From NCBI GenBank assembly GCA_008638375.1, contig CM018043.1:54820947-54884946 (forward strand): a DNA stretch of 64,000 nt. The letters run 5' to 3'. Each line of letters opens with the position of its first letter. Position 1 is the stretch's first letter. Below the pieces are notes generated by a model that did not search any database, had not been told where the DNA came from, and saw only the letters and a program-made list of their open reading frames with translations. The translations under genes and the position numbers were made by a program. Of this stretch, positions 35,455 through 47,650 are shown in pieces. The stretch comes from Nyssa sinensis. Lineage: Eukaryota; Streptophyta; Magnoliopsida; Cornales; Nyssaceae.

Positions 35455-38400
35455 TATCAAAAAATTGAACACTATTGTGAGAGTATTACGTACCTCGAAT
35501 AATGATGTGATGTCACAATTTTAGAACAGTACCAATGGTTAAGTCATTACAGCTTCTATAATTATATTTTAGTAGCTTAATTCTAAAGCAGTGCTCCAAT
35601 TATTGATTATTCATAATCTCAAAATATGAATAAGTTAAATATTTTTTTAAATATGACTTTTATTTTAATTGATATCATTCCTTTCAAGGATTCAAATTGT
35701 CTAAATACACGATCCATATTTGACCAAGTTTTTTTTTTTTTTTTTTTCTGGTTTTAAAGGTCAAACTGTAATGGTAGTTAAAAAGAAAAATATATGTTAC
35801 TTCTACAAAAACTAATATTTCACTGTTAAAATAGAAATGTCAAAAAATAACTTTTTAATACTGTAACACTGTTAAAATTTGGCGTTAGCATAACAAAAAT
35901 GACTTTAATAATTGGAATTAACGTCACTAATTTTTTGTTTTCGTTTTTTGTTTTCTATTTGGGTCAAATAAATTTGGAGAAATAAAACTCTGAAGTCATA
36001 TTTGGTATGGTGAAATAGACATTTTAAAAATATTTATTCTTAATTCTTGTTTTATGTGATTGTGAATACATATTCCATGATATAAATATTTTATTAAAAA
36101 TTATTTCAACCATTTCTTTAACTTAAATAAATAATCTTAATTTTATTACATATCATTTTCATTTCATGAAATAATTATTTTATTATTGAATGCCAAACAT
36201 GAATTAATAATGTGGAAACACAGCCGAACATGCAACTGTTACCAGTAATGGTACATTGAGGGGACTTGTTGGATATAGGCAATGCAGTAGAGCTTATCAC
36301 AACTGCTAGTCTCATGCCCCATCTGCAAGTTTTTGGTCCGTGTTTTCTGGGTTTGGCTTTTTTCATGGTATCCTGGATCTGGTACTCGTCTCATAGGTCA
36401 CATCTTTATAGTCAAGTCCACTCTCACTGAGAAATCAATTTCTATATGATTTTCACATGATTGGATCCTCCTCTGCACCAATTGAAACTAATGTTCAAAT
36501 CTATATACATATATAATTTTGAGAGGAGAAAATTTTATTTGAATTTAGTGAGGGATGTAGAAATTTTAATTAAGGAGAATCAAATTGCAAGTATAAAAAT
36601 TTAAGAATATTTATATGGATTTACATAAAAATTAGAGGGGCCAAGTCATATTTTGTTAAAAAATTCTAACAAAATTAGTGATAAAAATATAATATTCATA
36701 TTTGGGAGTACCATTTCTTATTTTAATAAGAATTTTCACCAAAATTAAGAGTAAAACATACGATATCAAAAAATTTGGGAGGCTCCCCTCTGTCCCCCTT
36801 ACATCCGCCCCTGTTTGGATCTATCTTTCACCAAATCCATTTACCATCTTGCTCTTCTTCTTCACTGAGCATCTCCAATTCATAATCTTAGTTTTTATCT
36901 TCATTGGAAAAACGTTTTAAGTCCATCGCCTCACAAGTAATTGAGTTTGTGTGATTATTCCAATTTTTCATCGCCTCACAAGTAATTGAGTTTGTGCGAT
37001 TATTCCAATCTTTGTGAAGCTAATTGTTAGATAGTTATCATGAATTGATCATCCGAATTATTGATGATCTATTTGCAATCTGAGACGGAAAAGAAACTTG
37101 ACATGCCTTTTGTTTGGACCTCATGTTATCTCATATGTTGTAACTTGTTTATCTTTTAGGTTTTGACTTATCATAAGATAGTCGTTACGTGAATAAAATA
37201 GGATTTCGGGTTTTACAAATTTCTTATTTTTTTGTAATATTTTTTATACATAATAGATTGATCATCCTTAATCGTACAATAGTTATTTTGTCAAATTTCA
37301 TAAATTTTGTATCTTCTCTATCCGTTTTATTTATTTTGATATCGATATATTATTTATTTGATCATTTTCACAAGACACTAACTTAATGTCAAGCTCTTGT
37401 AAGGAATTATTATAAATTATGAAAAAGGTGATTGATTGTTAAATTTAAAACATGTTTGGTTTTCTTTGGCCTATATTATTTTGCTTGATTTAAATAGTCA
37501 AAGTGATTAAATTAATGTTTATTTTAAAAATACCTAATTTGATTAATTAATGAACATAATTATTTAATAATAAAAAAAATCTGAACAAACATAACAAGTC
37601 GTATCAGTCAAAAAAGTGCTGATAGTTTCAGAATCAGTCTTGCCTGTGAGCCTGTGACAATTAAATTGCGGAAGTATTATTTCATACTAAAATGACAGTT
37701 TTAACCTCTTGAGAGGTTCTCCAGTAACCTCATTCTAATTATAAAATATATTACACTTAATTTAACTCAACAAAATTTAATTCAAATTATTTGTGATGAT
37801 TAGGTGAATAACTCTCAGAACGAAACTTTATTATAACTTCTTTTACTAATTTATTAAAATTAATATTGGTCTCCCGTCCATAAAAAAAAAATGATGTTCA
37901 AAAATTTGACATAAAATATATCGCCAATCTAAAATAAAAGAAGATAAAAGTTAATTTAATAATTTAGAATATCATATTTAACTCAACAAAATATCATTCC
38001 AATTGTTTGAAATTGATTACATTAATCTTATTTTATCATTCCGCTCTTATATTTAAATTATACTTTTATTTTTTTACTATTTTTATGCAAGTTACTGGTC
38101 TTCCAATCTATTAACATGACCCTCGTTAACTCTAAATGATTAGCTGAGATGGCATTGGACTATTAATTTAGAGACTTATCACCGTAAATTCTCGAGTTTG
38201 ATTTTCTCTCACTAGCAACTCGTGGGGCCACCTCATCTCACACACAAGCGTATAAAACGGCTATAGAGGGACGATAGAGATTTATTCTGGTGCGTGCAAG
38301 CAAGCTCAAGATACCTTGTATTACCCAAAAAAATTGATTGTTTAGCCTGTAGCGCGTAAGTTGATCCAGAATATGTATTACCAAAAAAAAACATAACCTT

Positions 38401-38897
38401 TGATATAAGAATACCCTATATTACCCAAAAAAATAGACTATTTAATTTAATTGTGCAAACTGAGCCACAATATTCTGCGTTATCCAAGAAAAGAAAACAA
38501 GACCTTAGGTGTAAAATTTGTCGCTCTCCCATATTATTGCTGTTACTCTCTCCCTTATTAGTGTCGTTACTGATCTTAGAATCTTTCATGTTTTATTATT
38601 TATTTTAGTATTTCCTCTTTTAACTCTTTTTTTTTTTCCTCTTTTTTATTTATAGCATCACTTAACATGTACAAGTTATACAAAAGCGTATTTGTAAATC
38701 AGTTTAGTCTTACAACAAAAGGATAGATATCTTTTACAACAATTCTTCTTCCACTTCTTATAATAACATGTTTTTAAGTGTTAAACTTAGAGATCAATTG
38801 GTGAGATAATTTATAAAAATAATTTTTAGACTGTTTAATGATTTAAAATAATTGTAAAAATTACAATTATAGGTGATATGAACCGAAAAGAGACGGT

Positions 38898-38948
<51 letters not shown>

Positions 38949-39358
38949 AAGAGGGGCAAAAATGTTACCTCACAGAAAAAGAGTTGCAGCATAATTAGTT
39001 AATTGGATTTCGCTAACTTCTTTCTTGCCTTCTTTATGCCCGATAGGTATAACCCACAAAACTAAAGCATGGAATATGAAGACGGAAGTATTAATCATAC
39101 GAATTCCTCCTTATATATACATATACGTATATGATCACTGATCAGTATGCATGAAACCGTAACTCACTAATATTATTACCCATTACGCACTGTCTTAGTT
39201 TCTGCAGGAACTGGGAGATATATAGAAGGAATTTATGAAATATCACCATCAGCCCATTAATCTACACATTTGTAAACTTGCAATAATTATAACTATTACA
39301 GAAGAAAAAAGAACATTTTTTTTTTTTTCAATTTCCCGTTCACGATCATGATCGAGCT
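35455..39358. other. Intergenic AT-rich region
   Basis: No gene is supported. A 45-50 bp tandem duplication ('catcgcctcacaagtaattgagtttgtg-gattattccaat') lies at about 36923-37012. A TA run of about 45 bases lies at 38902-38946. The part nearest 39358 presumably includes the 3' UTR of the OVATE gene. Confidence 0.5.
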
Positions 39359-40441
39359 TCAAAGAGATTTGGAAGCACGTTGGTGGGTTGAAGTTCTACA
39401 AAACATGGCCTCCCAAATCTCAGAAAAAGCCTCAACAATCACAGCATGGTGGTGTCGCGAGTTGAGTGACAAAAAGCACTGCAAGAGCTGCTCCAAATCA
39501 TTCTTTTCGTACATCTGCTTCTCCAAAATCATCTCCATCATCGACCTCTTGAAATCTTCATACGGGTCCTCAGACTTCTTCACCACTGCAAAACTCTCCC
39601 TCACTTTGCCCTCCACCGTGCATGGTATCAGCTTCTTGAACATCGACAACCTCGCCGGCGATTCGCTCTCCGGAGACGAAACAGACGACCTGCACATGAT
39701 TTTAACCTTGGTACCACAACCAACACCGCTTTTCGGAACGTTGCGTTTCTGTCTCTTCCCCTTCTTCGCGTTCTTCTTTTGGCGCCTGGAAATGGGCGTT
39801 TCGCGTATGGTCTCTAAATGAGGGTTGAACTCTGAGGAAGAGTCAGTCGAGAAGCTTCTAGAAGAAGAAACCAGGGTTTCAGTCTCTTCGTCGTCTTTCT
39901 CATCAACACCTTCGCTGCTAAACATGCCACTGTCGGCCGAAGAAGTACTGTTGCGGAATCTCGCTACAGTTCTCTTCTTCTTGCTTCGCCGTTTCTTCTT
40001 CTCAGCCGTGGGAGGTGGGGGTGGCGGAGGCAATACTTCGCCGGAGTCTGACTCGCCGGAAGCTGACGAGTTGTAGATTTTCCGGCGAGGTGTCTCGTCG
40101 TAGACCTTCGCGACCACGTGCCATTTCTCCTCTTTTTGCCATTTGAATTCCGGTGAATCGGAACGGTCGTTGTCAGAGGCGCACTGTGTGCCGGATTTTG
40201 TCCCGAAGCCGCAACCGACAGATATGAACGCTGAAGACACGTGACGCTTGAACGAAGAGCGATGAGGTTTGGAGGGAGGTGGGGTCGCCGGGAAATCGAC
40301 ATCGACGAGTTTGGGGTTGACGGGGGATAGCCGGAAAAAAGAAGGGACAGGATCTTCCGGGAGTGTTGAAGGGTCTTTGGAACGGCAAGAATGGAAGGTT
40401 GGGATGACTCGCGAAATCCGAAGTTTGAGACTTTTCGCCAT
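39359..40441 (-). CDS. OFP: OVATE family protein (plant transcriptional repressor)
   Basis: OVATE family proteins are plant-specific repressors of growth that bind TALE homeodomain and TRM proteins and act in nucleus and cytoplasm. The single exon is typical. The start is chosen at 40441 (MAKSLKLRISRV), because the N-terminal KLRISR motif is shared with OFP6/7/8-type proteins and an upstream in-frame ATG at 40498 lies only about 30 bases after the TATA box. This gives 360 residues. The C-terminal OVATE domain (about residues 283-348) shows DPYEDFKRSM, EMI, LEQLLQCFLSLNSRHH and IVEAFSEIWEAMF. The middle is Ser-rich with a KKKRRSKKKR nuclear-localisation-like patch, a run of eight prolines and an acidic stretch. 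No damage is seen. Confidence 0.92.
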   Translation of the reverse strand: MAKSLKLRISRVIPTFHSCRSKDPSTLPEDPVPSFFRLSPVNPKLVDVDFPATPPPSKPHRSSFKRHVSSAFISVGCGFGTKSGTQCASDNDRSDSPEFKWQKEEKWHVVAKVYDETPRRKIYNSSASGESDSGEVLPPPPPPPTAEKKKRRSKKKRTVARFRNSTSSADSGMFSSEGVDEKDDEETETLVSSSRSFSTDSSSEFNPHLETIRETPISRRQKKNAKKGKRQKRNVPKSGVGCGTKVKIMCRSSVSSPESESPARLSMFKKLIPCTVEGKVRESFAVVKKSEDPYEDFKRSMMEMILEKQMYEKNDLEQLLQCFLSLNSRHHHAVIVEAFSEIWEAMFCRTSTHQRASKSL

Positions 40442-40527
40442 TCTTTGTCTCTGCGCGCCTGTCTGTGACTGTGCCTCAGACGGTAATGAAAGCGTCAAAG
40501 TATGAACTGTTTGTATGAGAAAAGTAA

Positions 40528-40537
40528 GTTTATATAG
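40528..40537 (-). promoter_or_regulatory. TATA box of the OVATE gene
   Basis: On the minus strand CTATATAAAC lies about 90 bases upstream of the chosen start codon. It places the likely transcription start near 40500, which favours the ATG at 40441. Confidence 0.65.
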
Positions 40538-43057
40538 GGAGCGTTACAAATTAATCAAGAAAAAAGTATGTTACTTTAATAATTATATAATAAATAAATG
40601 AATGTATTTAATAATCCCATATAGCCTTATAGCTAGGAGGTGAAAGTAATGGTGATACATAGCCCCAAGAAAATAATTTCATGTGATGAAATAGTAATTT
40701 CTTCAATTATTCCCCAATCTTTTTTTATGTTCTTTTTTTTTTTTTTGAAAAAAAAATGTATCCTAATTTTGTCTATTAATTCTCTCTTTACACATAATAT
40801 TGCTCGAAAATCTCATAAATCATAAAGACTTAATTTTTTTCAGAATTCTAAGGATTCAATTTGTACATGTTATTTTAGTTCGGGTCAAAAAAAAATTTGT
40901 TCGGAAACCCCATTTATTGGGCATTATAAGAACTTAATTTCGTGTTATTTTGGTTGTGTTAAAAAATAATTAAAAAATTGATAAACAAAAAAGAAGGATA
41001 TATACTAAGATGTATAAATATTAAAATGCCATTGATTTTTACATTATATATATCTAATAGTAAAGTTAAGAACTAATATCATATTATTAAAAAGAGGGGC
41101 ATAATTTACAAATTAGGTTATGTTTGATTTGAATTTTTAAAACCATAAATAATTGTTATATAATTAATTAAGATTTTAATAATTTAATAAAAGATCATAT
41201 TTAGTAATTACATACCACTAAAGTTAGTTTCTTTTTAAATTATAAATTATAATTTAGAAGTATTAATTTGTTTAAAAAATCAGCAGTAGACTTGATAGTA
41301 ATTTTTTTTATAGAATTTATTATAAAATAATCATTTCTATATAATTGATCAAACTAAAAATTAATTTAATCATTTTTATTTATTAATTAATTTTTAAAGT
41401 ATTAATTAATTAAGTCAAGTAAAATAATCTAAAAAAACAGTATTCTCAAATCCTATGCTTGATTTCAAGCCTTCGTAGGGGTTAGTTTATGCACATTCTA
41501 ACTTAATAATCCTACAAAAAATATTTTCCAGGTGCTGCTTCCTTCCAAATATTTTTTCTGGCGAGGACCTTTGATCAAGTAGAATGAGAAGATTTGTTAT
41601 TTTGTGAAACAGATTGAAGCTCGGCTTACCAATTTTGACTAATGATTAATCTCAAAAATATAGATGATAAGAGTCGAATTTATGAGTTTAAAAAACAAGC
41701 CCCTTACAAGGGGTCCTTGCTTCACTCGATCAATCTTTGAGTTTTTAATATCAAGTTATCATTTACTAAATTCGTTAACTTTTGACCACTCATTTTCTTG
41801 TCAAATTTATGACTGATATGAAAACCTCTAAATCAGCCATAGTTGAAAGAATCGGGTTTTCTTGATTCACTATCTGATCCCAACAAATTATTGAATTATT
41901 AATCCACCCCTTGCTAATAAGGTAATCCAAAAATTTCATGAATCTTAAACTTGTTAAATGAAATTCAAAACTTCTAAATTTACAATATGTCATTCAAGTC
42001 AAGTTGCCCATCATTCAAGCGCAACAAATTACTCAATTCGAAGTAGTAGAAATACTATAAAAGCCAGGGGTTGAATATAGAGGGGCTCCCTTAAAATAGA
42101 TAGATTATCTTAATTTTTAAAAGCATGCAAAGACAATCATAGATAAGTTCAATCCATGGACAACAATGACTTCCTCTGCCATATTACAATCTAAAACTGA
42201 TGATGAGATTGGCTTGAGCTTGGTGTGTGTGTGTGTGTGTGTGTGTAATATGCATGTGTACACTAGAACAAACAAGATGCGCGGTGGTAATCTTGTTCAC
42301 TTCCAATAAATTGGACCCACAAAATATTAGATTACCTGGTTCTGCGATTACATACCTTATAAAGAGGAGATATGTCAATGTAGAAATGTTAGAAGATCAA
42401 ACACAACACAAAGGTACCACTGTGAAGAGAGACTTGAATGATATGAAGACTGGTTGCCAACCTCACACTTTCTACCCAAGATCTTCTAGCAGACAGATGT
42501 ACCTCTTTTCTGAAAATTTAAGCAGTTCAAAGGGTCCCTCATGTACTGTGTAATTTGACATAGGAATAATAATTTTGAATATTGAAATTAGTCAGATTAA
42601 ATGTTTGTATATATCTATGTAACCTATTATCTAATCATTAAATATCGTTAAAATCAGACCTTCAATAACTTTTCAAATAGTGACATATAGAAGTATTACA
42701 TTGGGTATACATTAATTACTCACAAGATATGAAAACAACTTTTGAAAAGCCTTAGACTTGATTTTTTTTTTAAAAAAAATGGAAGGTATTAAACTTGAAT
42801 CTTAAAACTTTTATCTTGAGCTGAGAGAGGCCTGTATAGACTCAGGAGCTAGTGGCCTATGTTTATTTAAGAGTTTTGTATGGCTAAAATTTTTGGATTA
42901 CATAAAACCAACAGAATAATCCATCATCAAGCTTTACAGTCACGAGAAAGTACACTACAGTTATTGCCAAATTGATAATAGGTGTGCAAAACAAGTATGG
43001 ATATAATTGCAGTTATAAACTACTTTGATATATATAATTGCTGATACTACTTAATTA

Positions 43058-43092
<35 letters not shown>

Positions 43093-43374
43093 CAGAAGCA
43101 GTGCGATCTCTCTTTTGTTTATTTGAATTATTGTTGGAGGCAAGCTAAATTAGAGGGAGCTGTCTTCCAAGAGAGAACATCTAAAAATAAGAGATCATCC
43201 CAGGTGCATCCAGCCGTACACTGACTGATTCCATATTTTTTTTTTAAGGATTTCTTTTTCCAAGTAGCTGCCTAAATTCTCGAGGACTGAAGATCGGCCG
43301 GGAAGATTACACTTGGAGATCTAATGTTTTTTCACACACATATATACTCATACATACATATACAAATACAAATA

Positions 43375-43418
<44 letters not shown>

Positions 43419-43622
43419 CCTTTTGCATGGCCAAGTCCATAAAAGAATGGGACAAATATTTTACATATATGGGTTGGACCACCCATTATGTGTCCAACTC
43501 ACTCGTGCTAAGCATGGAATTAATTAGTTCTGTCGTATCTTTCCTTTTCATTTTTTTTTCTATTTTTTTTAAATATTAAATATAAAAAATTTTCTTACTC
43601 TTAAATATAGTGTGATGATCCT
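40538..43622. other. Intergenic AT-rich region
   Basis: No gene is supported. Dinucleotide runs are present: TG/GT at 42222-42246, TA at about 43061-43089 and TA at about 43379-43416. The proximal part next to 40538 would hold the upstream regulatory DNA of the OVATE gene. Confidence 0.5.
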
Positions 43623-43917
43623 TCTTAGGAATATAATAGTCCAACATATATATTATTGTGTAATGCTAATATGATTAAAGTTTTATAGTTTATTTTTTTT
43701 GTTAATATTTTTCATATACAACTTCATGACCCTTATTTCTTTTATCAATATTTTTCATATACAACTTCATAACTCTCCTATATAAGGAATTCTTTTGTTT
43801 AGTTTTTATATCAACTTATCTAATACAATGTAATCTTTTGAATTTTTCTCTTCTTTCTCTCCTCTCTTTCTTTTTTTTATTTCTTGTCCCTTTTATGTTA
43901 TTCCACCAAATTTAATA
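43623..43917 (+). repeat. 5' LTR of the non-autonomous element
   Basis: It aligns with 45515-45808 throughout, including CTATATAAGGA (TATA box) and the pyrimidine-rich 'ttctctcctctctttc' tail. Its terminal bases have decayed from TG to TC. Confidence 0.85.
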
Positions 43918-44954
43918 TAGTATCAGAAGCAAATTGAATCCTTTGTCTTGTTCATCTTTATTGACATAATAACACCATAGTCAATTGAAAATTCAACCCT
44001 GCTCATCATTGTCTTGTGCCTTGTTAGTTACTACAATCAACCACCAAATTAAGCTCCACCATCACAAAACTCTACCTTGTCTTATCTACCATTGTGTCAT
44101 TTTAGTTTCTGATATATTGGCCACTGCCAACGCCACCAGTCAAAACCCAACATCACCATCATTTGTATTCTTGATTCCTTATCCAGATCATTGTAAATCC
44201 ATGCATGCCAGAGTGGATCCTTTCAAGTTTCTCAATCTCATCATCGTCTACTAGTGGTTTCTCAACCACCATCTCGACTTCTTGTTGTTGATTGTCATCA
44301 TTGGAATCTATCTTTTTTTATCGCCAAATAACCCTCACCACCACTTGTCAGTTGCAATCACCAACAAAGTCGGTCATCAACCACTGTTGAGTCAACATCT
44401 TTCACCCAAATCGTTTCGTCACAGGTTTTCCTATTGCTAACTTTGCGCTGTTACTATTGTTGTTTAAACGCTATTATTGAAATATGTTCTAACCCACCAT
44501 CGCACTTAACTCATATACACGACCCACCAAGCTTGGGGCTTACCACGACAACACCCAAACCACTGCTACCTATCTCTTCCGTGGCCACATAGTCCACTGT
44601 ACCAAGTGTCATGACATCATCAGCATCGCCTGCCACAGCCCAACCATAGTCATGCACCATCGCGCCACTCGCCACCACCATCCCATTCTCAAGTATTAGA
44701 CCAATTGCTCACCCACCAGCTCTACACCAACATCGTACAACACAGTGTAATGTGAAGAACTTGACACCCTAGAGTCATTTCACAACCAGTTAAAACATGC
44801 CAAACACATGTTCTAAAGCTACCAAGTGAGCTCAACTCCAACTTGATTTGATCCATATGTCCAGCAAGCCACAAGTCAAGTCAAGCTGAAGAAGAAGAAA
44901 AAAATTATGTGCATCTTTTCCTCGTGCACCTTACCATAAGCTCTTCCATTCAGG

Positions 44955-45240
44955 CACATGCTCCGTTATGTGTCCAATATCTCAAAAGCATCGTCGATGA
45001 GGCACATGTTTTTTCATATGTTTAGTATCTTCAATTATGTGTTACGCCATGTAAGCTCTCGCACTTGTGTCCAGTTTTGGAACGTGTTACACTATGTTTT
45101 CAGCTCTATTAGTTACGTGTTCCGTCACGTAAGCCCTCACATGTGTTACGCCATGTAAGCTCTCGCACTTGTTTCATCAAGTTTCCAGTTCTAGTTCCAG
45201 TTCGCATGTGTTCCGTCATGTCTTCAATATATGTTCCAGC
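44955..45240 (+). repeat. Degenerate internal repeats of the non-autonomous element
   Basis: 'Gtgttacgccatgtaagctctcgcacttg' appears nearly exactly twice (about 45039 and 45139), with looser relatives ('gtgttccgtcatgt', 'gtgttacactatgt') around them. No coding role is evident. Confidence 0.7.
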
Positions 45241-45514
45241 CCCACCATCACACGTATTCAACTTTATCAGAATCAGTTATATGTTTACCATGCGCTTCCA
45301 TGCGCTGCTTTCAGTTTCAGTGCCGCCTTTACTTCTAGCTCCGCACTTCCATGCCTCGTCATTGACTTTATTAAGAGTCTAGCTCCACTGCCATGTCAGT
45401 TTGGGTAAAAGCTACATTTTAGCCACAACGCCACCAAGTCAATCAATCCACTTCCAAATTTTGTTTGCAAACTCAAGTTGGTCTACCTCCCACATTGAGT
45501 TTGAGGGAGGGGGG

Positions 45515-45808
45515 TGTTAGAAGTATAATAGTTCTACATATATATTTATTGTGTAATGCTAATAGGATTATAGTTTTATAGTTTATTTCTTTTATTAACA
45601 CTTTCCATGTACAACCACGTGAACTTTGTTTTCTTTATTAATATTTTTCATGTACAACCTCATAACTTTCCTATATAAGGAGGTCTCTTGTTTAGTTTTT
45701 ATATCAACTTATCTAATACAATGTAGTCCATTGAGTTTTTTCCTTCTCTCTCTTCTCTCTTTCTTTTTTATTTCTTGTCTCTTTTATGTTATTCTCTCAA
45801 ATCTAACA
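45515..45808 (+). repeat. 3' LTR of the non-autonomous element
   Basis: The ends TGTTAG and CTAACA are perfect inverted repeats, and the polypurine tract abuts the left end. Confidence 0.88.
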
Positions 45809-47149
45809 ATACTTACTATAGTAAATGATTATATGTTCCATCACTTTATGTCTATGACTAAAAAATAAGGTAAAAATATCCTTTATATTTAAAAAAATAA
45901 GGTAAAATATCCTTTATATTTAATATAACTTGTGGTGGGACCCACTTTCTCTTGTTGATAAATTTCAATTGAAAGGGAGAGAAACTCATTTGAATCAACT
46001 CTCTTTCAAATTACAAAAGAATTCAAACAAGAGTACTTTCTCATGCAAATTGATTAATTTTTCACATTATAGAAATTCTCAGTTAGATGCTACAAGAGTT
46101 GAACTTAACTTAACCTAATCTTTTTGAAATTTTAATTAATAAGCAATGTCACAATATTTACCCCTTAGAGCTTTTTTTGTTTTAGTAGTACAATAGTTCA
46201 AATCTATTTCTAAAAGAAAATAAGGGGTTAGTTTTTTAAAATTCAGATAATTTAATGAGAGCGGAATCTGGGCTTAATATGTTTAAAGTATTCTGGAAAT
46301 AGCTTCTTACTTACCAACCTCAGATCTCATAGAAACCATGTCTTAGTTGGGTCCTTTAGAAGAGTGATTAGTTGGGAAGTAGTAATAAAAGCAAATCTTT
46401 GTCTTGACCACACAAACATAGAATAATGTAGCACTTGCAAAACATGCATAAAAGGAGCCTAGCTTTGTTTTGAGATTCAACTTTAAGCAATGTAGACCCG
46501 TAGAAAAAAAAGTCAATCCACAGAAGCATACTATCAAACACATGGTGGGGATCCAAGGGAACAAAATCATCTATGCATGCAAGTGTCTCTCTCCTTTTTG
46601 GGAGACAAAGTCATTGGCAAAAATAAAGCTCCTTTCACACTCATTTGTCCCAAGCATGGTGCGCCTCTGCTCCTCCATATTTCTCTATTCTCTTTTCTCT
46701 ATTCTCTTGTCAGTCAGATTGCTTACCCCATTCCCCATCTTGTCCTTTGAGCTCTTTCAAATTTTGAACGCTTAATCTCGATCGGACCTAAACTTCAGGC
46801 TGGAAACATGGGTCTAAAAGCCCTTCAATTGGGCTTCCATTGTTCAGGTTTTGTCTTGCCTTTTCTCGATTTCAAACAAAAACTGCTGGCTACCTACAAT
46901 CATTCAAGAGCTGACAGATAAATCTACTATGGGCCAGCCCATATTATACTGCTGCTAATAAAACTAAATTTAAGCGGCACTCCACTATTAAAAAAGAAGA
47001 CGATCTAATAACACACGCAGGTTGACTTGGACTTGGGTTTGAGTTTGGGTCGAATTTAATCCGCTGTATAATGAGACTATCTTGTTCATGGGAATTAAAT
47101 ATGTAAACACGTGGAAATTAAATTAAAAAAAATGAAAAATACTAAAAAG
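45809..47149. other. Intergenic region
   Basis: No gene or repeat structure is seen. Short open frames show no domain. Confidence 0.45.
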
Positions 47150-47650
47150 TGAATGAAATAAAGTTTTTAGTCCAAAAAATTTATGATATATTTTTTCTAT
47201 TTAAAAAGTATAGAAAAAGAATTTTTAATACAAAAATATTCAATTGTTAATTTTCATCTTAATACCTTTAAAAAATATTACTGATTATACTAAAATAGTC
47301 ATCAAGATACATTTTAAAAAAAATATTAAAAAATATATAAAATAAATTTTAAAATTCTAAAAAATCATAACATTTTATAAAGTAAAAATTTATTTTTTAA
47401 GTACTTTAGATAAATAAAAAATATTAAGTTTTTTTTTATTGAAGAATTTGTTGTATCTATTATTTAGTATTTTTTAAAATGTATCTTGAAAGTTATTTTA
47501 GTCTAATCAATAATATTTTTTAATGGTGTTAAGATAAAAGTTAACAATTAATTTTTTTTGTATTAAAATTTTTTTAAATAAAAAATATATATTATAAACG
47601 TTTTAAATTGTAAAAAAATATTTCAAACTTTTTTTAGTAAATTTTTCAAA
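47150..47650. mobile_element. Long-TIR MITE (foldback), about 500 bp
   Basis: Two arms of about 180-190 bp are inverted copies of each other. The left arm around 47190-47330 carries ATCTTAATACC, GATTATACTAAAATAG and AAGATACATTTTAAAA. The right arm around 47455-47640 carries the complements of ATCTTAACACC, GATTAGACTAAAATAA and AAGATACATTTTAAAA. A spacer of about 120 bp separates them. The whole is extremely AT-rich and non-coding. The exact ends and target duplication were not resolved. Confidence 0.75.

Larger units (their letters stand above)
43623..45808 (+). mobile_element. Non-autonomous LTR retrotransposon, 2.2 kb
   Basis: Diverged LTRs of about 295 bp lie at 43623-43917 and 45515-45808. 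The right one is bounded by TGTTAG...CTAACA. After the left LTR comes TAGTATCAGAAGC, a decayed tRNA-iMet primer-binding site. Before the right LTR is a GAGTTTGAGGGAGGGGGG polypurine tract. Flanks ATCCT and ATACT look like a decayed 5-bp target duplication. The 1.6-kb interior has no gag or pol similarity. The PPT-to-LTR junction is Copia-like, so it probably moved using a Copia partner's proteins. Confidence 0.85.

Noticed and set aside
40442..40498. Longer OVATE protein start at 40498
   Set aside because: It is only about 30 bases from the TATA box and lacks family similarity. The KLRISR motif starts just after the ATG at 40441.
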